From positions 1-64,000 of IMG/VR virus record IMGVR_UViG_3300024518_003060: DNA of 64,000 bases; one strand, 5' to 3'. Within the stretch, counting starts at the first letter, position 1, and each line of letters opens with the position of its first letter. Origin of the DNA: a virus. The position numbers and the translations under genes were made by a program. The notes below the pieces were generated by a model, which was not told where the DNA came from, did not search any database, and saw nothing but the letters and a program-made list of their open reading frames with translations. Positions 31,250-40,800 of the stretch are shown here, one piece after another.

Positions 31250-31262
31250 TTTTATAAAATTC

Positions 31263-32483
31263 CTAAATGTCTAATTTAAGCTTGAAGGTGTAATCATCAT
31301 TTTCTTTCTTTCTAACTGGTCGTGCCATATGGGCAATCGCAATTAAATTTTTGTTTGAGTCATATATCCCTACTTTACTAATAAAAGTTTGCTTTTCAAA
31401 CGAAGCCGAATAGTTGCTGAAAGAAGAACTAACTACATTTTTAATCAAATGGTAGTTCGGCTGCGTAAAGGAAGAAGATGAGAAAGAGAAGGACTTTCCA
31501 TCTCTTGTTGTCTTATCAATGAAGGTTGGATTGTTCGAATGATTAAGCTCACCTTTTTTTGCATGTGCAAACATTGTTAAAGTTGGAGTAATGGTAGTTC
31601 CTTTAAATTCTACCTCAAAACTTGCCGATGGTGTCAAGTCATCGTCAGCCAAACCATCGTTACAGCCTACAGCAAAATTAACCCACATTGGTCTTTCTGT
31701 TGCTGTGCCCATATCATAAGTTGCTGGTGACAAATTCCAAGATCCTGTTAATAGCAAGAAGCCTTCATTGTATAAAACGACTCCTCCGATGGAGGCCGAA
31801 CCTTGCGACTGAGCATAAGTAGAGCCGCTTGTTTGTACCAAAGTTCCATCTTGATAAACATCTTCTAATGTTCCTATTTTACTACCAGAAATAAAATAAT
31901 TTAACTTAACGGAGCCTTTTTTTATTTGCCTTCCGAAAAAGATTGAAGGAATGCTAATCAAATTACAACGTTGCAAGGCTTTGTCTCCCAGCGAAGAAGA
32001 GAAAGAATAATGGCTATTCATGCTCGTGTAAAAGTTTAAAGTGTTTTTAAGAGCAATAATATGAGAACCAGTTGAACTTGTTGTTCCGTGATTTGCTGCG
32101 AAAGGTTCACGAACAATTGATGAGCTTAAAGGGTAGCTTCCCGTTAGTGTGTCTCCATATTGAAATTGGTTGTAGCTGGTTGTAGAAACGGTAGAAAAGG
32201 AGTCAAGATTGGAATCCTTCGTAATGAAAGGATAAATCTTAGACTTGATGCCTGTGCCTGTATCTGGATCATATGTGTGAGCATCAAAGTCTCTATCGAT
32301 GTTCATCTCATAAAGACTGATGAAGCCAGAATCAATTTCTTTTACTTGATCGGTAAATGCGCCACTATAAGCATTTTCAAGATTCAAGTAGACGCGAGCG
32401 CCTTTAACAGAGAATTTGAAAGAGGGATAGGACTTGGCGTAGTTGATAATCTTATCGTTCTTTCCGAACTTATAATAAGACAT
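31263..32483 (-). CDS. Virion structural protein, paralogue of the next upstream gene
   Basis: 406 aa, Ser/Thr/Tyr-rich and beta-rich, without enzyme motifs. It shares an ordered set of features with the 361-aa protein at 32486-33571: a central 'IKKGSVKLNYFISG' block, a 'GGVVLYNEGFLLLTGS' strand, a 'KKGELNHSNNPTFID' motif and a C-terminal 'VGIYDSNKNLIAIA...KLKLDI' end. The two genes are tandem, 2 nt apart, and look like an old duplication. Location after the big virion genes suggests a tail or baseplate part, but the exact role is unknown. It is the last structural gene before the RuvC-like gene. Confidence 0.65.
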   Translation of the reverse strand: MSYYKFGKNDKIINYAKSYPSFKFSVKGARVYLNLENAYSGAFTDQVKEIDSGFISLYEMNIDRDFDAHTYDPDTGTGIKSKIYPFITKDSNLDSFSTVSTTSYNQFQYGDTLTGSYPLSSSIVREPFAANHGTTSSTGSHIIALKNTLNFYTSMNSHYSFSSSLGDKALQRCNLISIPSIFFGRQIKKGSVKLNYFISGSKIGTLEDVYQDGTLVQTSGSTYAQSQGSASIGGVVLYNEGFLLLTGSWNLSPATYDMGTATERPMWVNFAVGCNDGLADDDLTPSASFEVEFKGTTITPTLTMFAHAKKGELNHSNNPTFIDKTTRDGKSFSFSSSSFTQPNYHLIKNVVSSSFSNYSASFEKQTFISKVGIYDSNKNLIAIAHMARPVRKKENDDYTFKLKLDI

Positions 32484-32485
32484 TT

Positions 32486-33571
32486 TTAGTAATCCAGTCT
32501 GACTCTCAAAGTGATCTCGTTTGAAGGAGCCTTCTTGAGAGGCTCTGAGAGTTTAGCTGTGGCAAGCAATTCGTTGTCTGCCGAATACAAACCAACAGTA
32601 GTTATGTATGAAACCGGCTCTTCGAAAGCGTTATTGCCTTTGACAACAATTTTACTTGAGTCAAGATAAGTGGGGTTAGAACTGTAATTGTATTCGCCAG
32701 TGTTTGCGCGGCAGAAATACATTGTAGAATTTAATTCTGTTGTGTTGTTAAATTCAATGTCATCAAACGCATAACGAACGCCATCGGCAATTTCTTTGAT
32801 TGTTCCTGACCTAAATGATGAGGAGAGGGAGTTTGTAAGAGAAGCCGCCGGGGAGTCAAGTGCTACGCCGCCCATCGGCATTTGATTTTTTACAATTGAA
32901 GATGTCAAAACGATGACACCCGCTTGATAATAAATGTGACCAACAGAACTTGAGGCGTTGGCTGCGGCAGAGCTTGTGTAAATCAAGCCGTATTCGCCGG
33001 TTGGGGAATTTACTTTAAAAGATGTGGCTGCGCCATAATCGCCAAGTACGGTTTTGTGGATGCGGCCTCCCGTATTGAGCAAACCCACTGTTCCAGTGCA
33101 ATTCATATAGAAAGTAAACCTAAAGCTACCTTTTTTAATTTCATCTTTTGTTAAGAGCCTTGAGAGGGTAATAAAATAACAAGAATCCATCTTATCACCA
33201 TCAGTAAGGTCGCCATCACGATCAAATTGTTGAATGTTGCCAGAGATATCATAAGGAACCAATACTTGGGCAAACTGATTATAAATGTTGACTTTCTTTG
33301 AGTTTTGCTCAGAAAGATCTCCGAGCGAATTTCCCTCGTAACCGCTCCCAGTGGCATAACCCGCTGTAATATCAAAAATATGATTCGCGGAAGAACTCAG
33401 ATAGGGATAGTCATAGACAGATTCAAACATTCCATGAGAAAAGGTTTTAATATTAGCATCACCAGCATAAGTACCAGAAACAATTGTCCCTGTAACCGGA
33501 ATTGCTTCGTGTAGCAAAGTTTTAGTTGTTGCTATGTCGTTTGATAAAAAAGTTTTAAATGTAGATGCCAT
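32486..33571 (-). CDS. Virion structural protein, paralogue of the next downstream gene
   Basis: 361 aa. It has 'IKKGSFRFTFYMNCTG' (centre), 'SSVGHIYYQAGVIVLTSS', 'NTGEYNYSSNPTYLD' and the C-terminus 'VGLYSADNELLATAKLSEPL...VRLDY', each matching the 406-aa neighbour in order. No catalytic motif or signal peptide is visible. AAGGAAT precedes the ATG at 33571. The conserved '(A/G)EYNYSSNPTY' loop resembles proteins recurring in marine myoviruses near baseplate genes, as I recall. Function within the tail is not known. Confidence 0.65.
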   Translation of the reverse strand: MASTFKTFLSNDIATTKTLLHEAIPVTGTIVSGTYAGDANIKTFSHGMFESVYDYPYLSSSANHIFDITAGYATGSGYEGNSLGDLSEQNSKKVNIYNQFAQVLVPYDISGNIQQFDRDGDLTDGDKMDSCYFITLSRLLTKDEIKKGSFRFTFYMNCTGTVGLLNTGGRIHKTVLGDYGAATSFKVNSPTGEYGLIYTSSAAANASSSVGHIYYQAGVIVLTSSIVKNQMPMGGVALDSPAASLTNSLSSSFRSGTIKEIADGVRYAFDDIEFNNTTELNSTMYFCRANTGEYNYSSNPTYLDSSKIVVKGNNAFEEPVSYITTVGLYSADNELLATAKLSEPLKKAPSNEITLRVRLDY

Positions 33572-33581
33572 TGTTTATTCC

Positions 33582-34502
33582 TTATGATTTCTTAATATAT
33601 CTTACAGGTATATCAACTCTGTAACCCGTTGTTGCCCCTTGAACTTTAATAGTGGTGTCTATAAACTGAAAGTCCGTACCGGCTGGGTCCGCTGTATCAG
33701 TTCCAACTTGGTCAAACAAGAAAGTTGAAGTACGCAAACTAACAGAAGAAAGAACGCTAAATTCTAATTTTGTCCCTCTCGGGCCTTGAACAACGCTGTC
33801 GGTGGCGGTTGAGTCCACCAAGTTCGGAGGAAGGTTTGACACAAATGGAGTTGTTGACAAATAATAGCTTGCTATGTTATCATCATCGATAAATGATGGA
33901 TTAACAGTGACACCGTTGAGATCTATGATTGAGCCAAAACGATTGTCAAGTTCAACAATATATTGATTTTCGGTTAGCTCGGCATCTAGATTGAAAACGG
34001 CGCTGATCTCATTTGTATCGAGGCCCTGGTCAAGTCTAAAATTTTGAGTACTTGTGTCAAAAGTAGGTCCATTCAGCCCATCAACATATTTGTTGTCCAA
34101 TCCAGTCTTAAAAGAATCAATGGAATCTTGATCAACGAGAATGGCATGTGAGCCAGAGGCGATACTGGTTGTGTCCGAAGCTTGGAAGCCAATCTTCAAA
34201 TTATTGAGATTGATAACCGGCAAGTAAAGAAGATTATTATTGGTTAAAGTCATCAGTTTAGACTTAAGGGAAGCAATATTATTAGTGAAGGCTTCAAGAA
34301 CAGGCGTCTGAAGTATCTCCAAATCGTAATAGGCCGAACCCGAAGAGTGAGTGGAGTTGTAACTTCCGTAGTTGATTTCATCGTCACCAAACGTATATTT
34401 TGCGATCTTAAATGAACCGTCGCCACGAGACAGTCTCTGTCTACCAGCGTCAGTTAATACCGCATCTAAAATAATATCGCCGGAATTGTCTAAAAAGGCC
34501 AT
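33582..34502 (-). CDS. Virion structural protein with DAVLTDAGRQRL start
   Basis: 306 aa starting 'MAFLDNSGDIILDAVLTDAGRQRLSRGDGSFKI' followed by 'YTFGDDEINYG'. This N-terminal signature recurs in virion proteins of marine myoviruses as far as I recall. The rest is beta-rich and ends 'VDIPVRYIKKS'. There is no enzyme motif. AAAGGAG precedes the ATG at 34502. It lies between the 955-aa gene and the paralogous pair. It is probably a tail or baseplate component, possibly one that others attach to. Confidence 0.6.
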   Translation of the reverse strand: MAFLDNSGDIILDAVLTDAGRQRLSRGDGSFKIAKYTFGDDEINYGSYNSTHSSGSAYYDLEILQTPVLEAFTNNIASLKSKLMTLTNNNLLYLPVINLNNLKIGFQASDTTSIASGSHAILVDQDSIDSFKTGLDNKYVDGLNGPTFDTSTQNFRLDQGLDTNEISAVFNLDAELTENQYIVELDNRFGSIIDLNGVTVNPSFIDDDNIASYYLSTTPFVSNLPPNLVDSTATDSVVQGPRGTKLEFSVLSSVSLRTSTFLFDQVGTDTADPAGTDFQFIDTTIKVQGATTGYRVDIPVRYIKKS

Positions 34503-34549
34503 GAAATAACTCCTTTATAATTAGTATTTATCATTTGTTTTTACCTAAC

Positions 34550-37417
34550 TTAACTTTCTTCATAAGATTCATCGATGCTGGGACTCTTAAAATGTACGTT
34601 AACATCGAGCTTGCGGCCCGTTTGTTTTGATGTTATTCGTATTTTAAACTTTTTATCAAAAAGCTTTTCTTCCGAGTTGCCAAACGTCAAATCGCTCATC
34701 TTGTTAAGAACTTCATTCTTAGTACTTATCTCCTTTTCTGCTCCGAAATTATCAAAGCTTAAAAAGGATTGCTTTAAAGAAGGTTCTATCAATAAGTACT
34801 TTTTAAATGACTTATTGTCGATTTTCTTCTCATAATTATCATCTAAATATATTAATTCATTAAATAAAACTGGTTGCCCACCAGAAACGCCGACGTGAAC
34901 TGAATCGGTTTCTGGTATGTCGTTGTGCGTGATCATTTTAAAATGGTACACTGGCGTGGGGTTTGAGGGCATTCCGTGGACATCAATGGTTCTAAAGATA
35001 TAGTAATAGTCTTGATTGGGCTGGATGTCGCTAATAAGTGTTTTGTCGCCCAAAACGTCAATGGTGGATATCTTTGCATTTTTAAAATCTGCGTAAGTCT
35101 TTGGTCTTTCTGTGAGTCTAAATACTTCAAACTTGCCACCGTAGTCATCTGTTTTGTAAAAAATCTCAGTATTCTCAAGACCGCTGACAAAATCATCCTC
35201 TGTGAAGCCTTCTAGGTCTGTTCCTCTTTTTTCATAAGAAGCCGCGACCAACGAACTATATTGTTTATTGCTCAACAGGCTGGTTACGGGGTACATAAAG
35301 GCTTCTCCCATTTGTATATTAAACCAAAAGCCAATTTTATCGCTAACGTTTTTGTAGGGAAAGAATTCAATGTTTGGGGGCATCGGAGGTGAATCTAAAT
35401 TCACAGTAACTTCTGATTTCTTTGTGCCTTCGATTTCGGGGATGTTGTAATAGGGCACTCGTAGTATTTTTACATCATAGTTATTTTCATAAAGCCAAGC
35501 ATTGCCAGCATGAGAATCGGCATCCCCTCGCTTTAAATTGTTACCAATGGAAATTGTGTGTGCGTATATTTGATAATAATATCCTTCGCCATATTTAATT
35601 TGACTATCGATGTATTCTACGGCTTCTTGATCTGTATCGTTTGGTAACAAAAAAGTTTGAATTGGAGGCTTTTTTGAAAATTTGCTATATGCGCCCTTGA
35701 ATTTTGCTATTTCATAATATAATATTTCTGAGTAGTTTTGCTTGTTTTGAAACACGCTGGCTGCTTTTAGTTTTATCATATTGATTAGCTTAGGGAGTAT
35801 TGTTTCTGCTTTCGCTTTGCTCATACCAGACGTAACCTGATTGTTATTTTTTTCATTTCCATAAAAAACTAAAGGAAGCAAGTAATCCTTTAGGTTGAGG
35901 ACGTTCCACCAGCCAGCTGCTGGATTGAAGCCGGTTTTTCCGGGGTCGGCGCCGAGCAGTTTTGCCACCTCTATAAAAGTTTCAAGGTCGATAGGTTGTT
36001 TGGAACTAACATATTGCATGAAGCCTGTGATGACTACTCCGCTTGGAAGGAGGCCGGTGGCTGCGGTCCAGGCGACCTGTGGTAAATCGACACTCAGTTG
36101 CAAGTCAGTGGTGCCCAATAGACTTTTTCCGGCGGGGCCAGTTCGAAATTCAATAATTTCAAGGTCGTCGTGGTCATGCCAGAAAGGATTAAGTTTTTCG
36201 CCTGAAGCTCCTGGACGTGCAGACAACGTATATAAATTATAGTTGTTTGTGATCTTGTCTATATTGTCTTTAGCGTCGGGGTTGGCATTCATAAATGTCG
36301 TTGCCTTTAAGGCTGTTGCGATTGCAAATTGAAGATCATCATAATATTTTATTTGCTTGAAAAATTCGCGGAATGCTGTTCCCTGCTTTTGTGTTGGGAT
36401 GCTAATTTTATTATAAAGCGGATAGGTGTCTTTCTGCTTTTCTATCAAAGAGTTGTGAGTTTTATAGAAGTCCGATGTTAAGACAATAAAACTGTTACGC
36501 TCAGTTTGAGGGGTTAATTCATCTATATATCTTTTCCAAGGTTGGATGCCGGGAGTCGGGTTAGTAAATTGGTTCATGATTCCGGTGCCAAAGCGCTTCA
36601 AGAAGGCAGACATAGAGTTTATGGTCCATGTAGACTTCCAGTTGGGATTGTTCTTACCGGCTTCTGTTTGCTTCTGAATGCGTTGAAGGTCGAACAAGGC
36701 ATAATAAAAATTTGGTATTGCTTTTTCGATATTATGGGTGCTGTCCGTAAACGCGCCTTTTAGTTTAAAGTTCTCATAGTCTGCCAAGTAAAAATTATAA
36801 ACAGGTGTGACAGTAAGCTGGTTATCAAAGCCAAAGCCAGCGACAACAGTTTCATTGCCGTCGCCTCCCATTTTGGTCTCTGTGGTTATTAGGGGTCTTG
36901 ATACTGAAAGATTGTGGCTTACAAAAGAGTAATCTGATGGAAGCATTCCTTTCTCATTGTTCACAGAATTATAAGGCTGAAGATTTGTGGGTTCATTGAT
37001 CCCAGTGTTGCTATCAGCCGCGAGTGAATCAGTAAAATAAACGCCGTCCTTAACTCCTTCGACCTGAGACACGGCAATAATGGCTTCGGAAGAAGGAGCA
37101 ACTTCAAGATTGCTGTGTACCTTATTTTTTGTAACACTATAATTAAATGTCTGGGTTCTAAAAATGCTTGTCTGCTGGGATTCAAACCAGTTATCATAAT
37201 TTTTTTGCTGCCCTTCAATGCCAACTCCCAACTTAGCCTCTACGACCCAAAAGGGATTGGCCGGATCAACTAAGTTAATTGATGATTTAGTAAGATTGCC
37301 ATCGTCTCTAAACAAAACTATTTTTCCAACAGAATCAATAACGGATTTGTTTTTAGCCAATGCAGGTGGGTTATTGACTGGTTTTTCCTGTCCTTTAGTG
37401 GGTTTGCCTTTAGCCAA
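34550..37417 (-). CDS. Large virion protein with a fibronectin-III-like segment
   Basis: 955 aa. The start is TTG at 37417, supported by GAGG 7 nt upstream; no ATG lies near. The N-terminus is Lys/Pro-rich, and 'FWVVEAKLGVGIEG' begins the folded part. Around residues 760-830 'DVLGDKTLISDIQPNQDYYYIFR' and 'TIDVHGMPSNPTPVYHF' look like a fibronectin type III-type beta-sandwich of the kind found on phage tails. The C-terminus is basic ('FKIRITSKQTGRKL'). No catalytic motif was found. The 119-aa gene lies upstream and the 306-aa gene downstream. The role in the baseplate or tail is inferred from context only. Confidence 0.65.
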   Translation of the reverse strand: MAKGKPTKGQEKPVNNPPALAKNKSVIDSVGKIVLFRDDGNLTKSSINLVDPANPFWVVEAKLGVGIEGQQKNYDNWFESQQTSIFRTQTFNYSVTKNKVHSNLEVAPSSEAIIAVSQVEGVKDGVYFTDSLAADSNTGINEPTNLQPYNSVNNEKGMLPSDYSFVSHNLSVSRPLITTETKMGGDGNETVVAGFGFDNQLTVTPVYNFYLADYENFKLKGAFTDSTHNIEKAIPNFYYALFDLQRIQKQTEAGKNNPNWKSTWTINSMSAFLKRFGTGIMNQFTNPTPGIQPWKRYIDELTPQTERNSFIVLTSDFYKTHNSLIEKQKDTYPLYNKISIPTQKQGTAFREFFKQIKYYDDLQFAIATALKATTFMNANPDAKDNIDKITNNYNLYTLSARPGASGEKLNPFWHDHDDLEIIEFRTGPAGKSLLGTTDLQLSVDLPQVAWTAATGLLPSGVVITGFMQYVSSKQPIDLETFIEVAKLLGADPGKTGFNPAAGWWNVLNLKDYLLPLVFYGNEKNNNQVTSGMSKAKAETILPKLINMIKLKAASVFQNKQNYSEILYYEIAKFKGAYSKFSKKPPIQTFLLPNDTDQEAVEYIDSQIKYGEGYYYQIYAHTISIGNNLKRGDADSHAGNAWLYENNYDVKILRVPYYNIPEIEGTKKSEVTVNLDSPPMPPNIEFFPYKNVSDKIGFWFNIQMGEAFMYPVTSLLSNKQYSSLVAASYEKRGTDLEGFTEDDFVSGLENTEIFYKTDDYGGKFEVFRLTERPKTYADFKNAKISTIDVLGDKTLISDIQPNQDYYYIFRTIDVHGMPSNPTPVYHFKMITHNDIPETDSVHVGVSGGQPVLFNELIYLDDNYEKKIDNKSFKKYLLIEPSLKQSFLSFDNFGAEKEISTKNEVLNKMSDLTFGNSEEKLFDKKFKIRITSKQTGRKLDVNVHFKSPSIDESYEES

Positions 37418-37431
37418 AATAAAACCTCATT

Positions 37432-37791
37432 TTAATAACGTCGATCCGATTCGGGGATAGGCCCCTTTGTGTCTGTCGGCAGCTTGCGTCTTTCAGTCTT
37501 GGAATCGATTGTTTTAAGCCTCTCTTCTTCGGTGGTGAGAGGGCTTGCGGCGTTGTGCTCGGCAATTTGGCGTTCGCGTTCGGCAGCGTGTTTTTTTGCT
37601 TTTGCCTTTTTGGCGGCCTTGCGAGCTTCGATGTCGGCGGCTTTCTTAGCCTTTTCGGCCTTGAGGCCAGCGTATTCTTTGGCCATAACTTTAACGTCAA
37701 TTAGCGGTTCTTCGCCAAAAGAGATGTCTTCCACAAACTTTGTACCTACGAACTTGCTAAACCCTGATATATCTGATAAATTAATTGCCAT
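37432..37791 (-). CDS. Small Lys/Ala-rich coiled-coil protein
   Basis: 119 aa. The first 30 residues look folded ('ISGFSKFVGTKFVEDISFG'). From about 45 to 75 an Ala/Lys/Glu-rich helix ('EKAKKAADIEARKAAKKAKAK') suggests a coiled coil or DNA- or protein-binding helix. The end is charged and Pro-containing. AAGGTGAAGC precedes the ATG at 37791. It is 14 nt beyond the 1219-aa gene and 14 nt before the 955-aa gene. A chaperone or linker for the large proteins beside it is possible, but there is no direct evidence. Confidence 0.6.
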   Translation of the reverse strand: MAINLSDISGFSKFVGTKFVEDISFGEEPLIDVKVMAKEYAGLKAEKAKKAADIEARKAAKKAKAKKHAAERERQIAEHNAASPLTTEEERLKTIDSKTERRKLPTDTKGPIPESDRRY

Positions 37792-37804
37792 GCTTCACCT
37801 TTGA

Positions 37805-40800
37805 TTAAACAATGCCCCTAGTGATTAGTTGACTACCAAGCTTATTAACGGTAGATAGGGTCGTACTTCCATTATTAATTAGAAAATACTTATTAAAATT
37901 TTGATAAAAGAGTAGTTCCCTTCTAATGTCGTTGTCGGCTACGAAAGGAGACTTGTGATTAGTTATTCGACACAACAAAGACTTGCCGTCTGGTATCTGA
38001 TTGATGGCCGGTAGCGTGAGCTTCTTCCATTTAGAGGAAACAAGAGCCACATTATCTACGTTCATCATTGTTTTGGCTTGCGGCGAGCCGGGAAAGGATG
38101 GGTCAAATTTTTCAAAATCGCTCAAGTAGTCTATTCTAACCAAGTTCAAAAATGTAAAGAAGTATTCAGCAAATCTATTCGCGAACAGTTGCGAGCTTTC
38201 TTGGCCAAAGAGAGAATCAAAAACGCTCTTAAAGTTGCGGTTATTAGCGACATTTTCCGAAAGGCCGGTTTCGCTCCAACCTGGAACCTGTTTATAAAGA
38301 ATGAGTGCCATAATTTGAGCAGCAACCTTCGAGCCATCAGCAGAACTTATAAACGGAGGGGAGCTTAGATTCTCAGTGGTGAACTCACCTTCTGAATAAT
38401 TGTTAACATAAGATAAGAAATAATTGGTAAGAACGTTTGTTGTTGAAGATTTTGTATCTATGTCAACGGCGCCTTTTGAGGTCTCGTTTCCATCGGTCAC
38501 TTCGACGCCTTTTGATGTTTCAACTTTGTCCTGAATGTTCATTCCGTAATCAGATATAAGAGTTTGATTTCTTTCAGCTTTTATAAGATCATTGATTTTT
38601 AATTTTGACCTTGCAAGGTCATGTCCGTTTTTGGCGCTGTTGTTTAAAACATACTTGGTAAAAGGCGTATTGACCTCTTCTTGGTTGTAAGAAAAGATAT
38701 TATCTTTGTCCATCTTGGCAAGCTTGTTTTTCTTAAATAACAAAAGTGAATGTAGTGTGTTAGTCCAGTTATTTTCATCTACTGGGCTTCGCAGTCGTTT
38801 TGGTAATACAACTCCCTGATCATATAATGGCAAGAACGAATATCCATTATCGCTTATATGTGCTTCATTAGGGAGTTGATCTTCCTTCAGCGCGTCCGAG
38901 CTATAGTATTTTCGGAGGATTGCTTCCATTGTTAAGCGGAAAGGAATAGCTCCAAACTGTTTCAGAGAACCTTTCCCAGTTTCGGGCAGTCTAGGCAAGT
39001 CAAAAACAGCAGCATAATCAAATCCATGATTGGTTTTCCTAACTGTATAAGGAAAGCGTTTCTTGGCTGTGATTTTTCTCAAGTTGGCGTTTGTGTTCGA
39101 TGGCGCTTTTGATGAATTTAAGGCGTTGTTTCCGCTTGCTACTTTTGAATGATTGTTCGCAGATAAGCCAGTAACAATATAAGATAAATCGTTTCGTAGC
39201 GATACTAGAGTGTCATAGACAACAGTGATACCTTCTAAAGAAATGTTTTCGTCATCACTTAAAGAGGAAGCGGCGCGGACGGCATCATTAAATATTGTAT
39301 CGCTGATCTTTGCGGTGGATTTTTGAGAATTTAATAGCAACGCTAAAATGTTTGTTCCGAGTAAAACCTCAAGACTCCCCAATGTGCCGTTTGCCCACGA
39401 AATAGAATCTTGATTATATTGTAAATCATAATCAGAAATGGTTTCTAATATGGTTTTTGGGACAACAAACTTCTTTCCGCCGAATCCTTCTTGCGTGTTC
39501 TGAGGCATTAAATCTAAAAAATTGCCCTTTATATAGGGGCTGCCAGATGTATTTAAAATACTTTTGTTCTTCGGCTGATTCGTGACCAGGGTGATAAGTT
39601 GCTTTAAACCAAGAGTTTTGCCCTGACCCTCAATGGCAACATTAACTAATCCTAGTGCTTCGTTCAAAAGGGCATAGATGGGATCAATTAATGTAACTTC
39701 AATCTCATAGGAATAGTCCGTATCAAAATTCTTGTTTTTGTCAAGATCTGAAAAGGTATAAAATTCCAGAAGGCTGACTTCAGACAAATCAAAGTCTTCT
39801 GTATTAAGCGGAACGGGATTTAAATAACCAAGAGCGCTCGGGGAATTATTGTCAATGGTTTTGTTATCGCGGCCTTTGAGTGCGGGATAAACCCCTTGAC
39901 TGTCTACAAAAGAGGAATCATAAATAAGTTTGGTTTCATTTGGGCCTTTTCTAAAAATTTTAAATTTTGAGGCTTCGCTTAAAATGTTCTTAACAACATC
40001 TCTAAATATATCATCAAACGAAGATGCGGCGTTGTTGGTAGCGTCGGCCAGTTTATCAAGCATTGCCGGTAGGATTCCGTGTACCCTAAAAAGCTTCATG
40101 TAGTCAATTCCAAAAAATCCACTTACGTCGCCGTCTTTGTTAACGCTTAGGAAACATTCAGAAAATATTGAAAGGCCATCAAGACTATATTTCTTATTAT
40201 TGGAACTGCCATACTTAGTTGGGTTCAAATCAAGAAACTCACCGAATGTCGAAAAATCAATTTTGGTGTCCTTAACCTGTTTGATGGGCCTTAGATCTAC
40301 CACTTTTCTATTCTGAACAAAGTGAATGTCCAAGAATGGATGTAGCTCTTCGCCGTGAGTTCCACCGGCCATATACCTTCCATCTGTTTTGTGAACGTCG
40401 CCAAACCAAGCAGACCCCTTAATATCATTAAACTTTTCTTCTCGCTGGAGGTTTGCTTCGGAGGTTGATGCTGTAGAAGATTGGTTGTCGGCAACAGTAA
40501 AAACCGTTCCAACGGTTTGAGCTTTTGAGTTACTTACAATTGTTTCAAAGGTGGGAGAACCAATAATAAAATCATACTCGCTGTCTTCGAATCCTGCCAC
40601 CTCTTCAAAAGTTGACGTATCTTCAACCGTGAAGTCTCCAAAATTATATGAAATATCCACTTCAAAGTCCTTTAAGGATGGAAGGGCAAGCAAGTAAATA
40701 TAAGATGGATTTTCGCCATCCAATTCAAAAGTAAAATTATATGGTACTTCAAAGTACTTTTTGCCATTAGGAAACTGTTTCTCGTATTTTTGAAACACCT

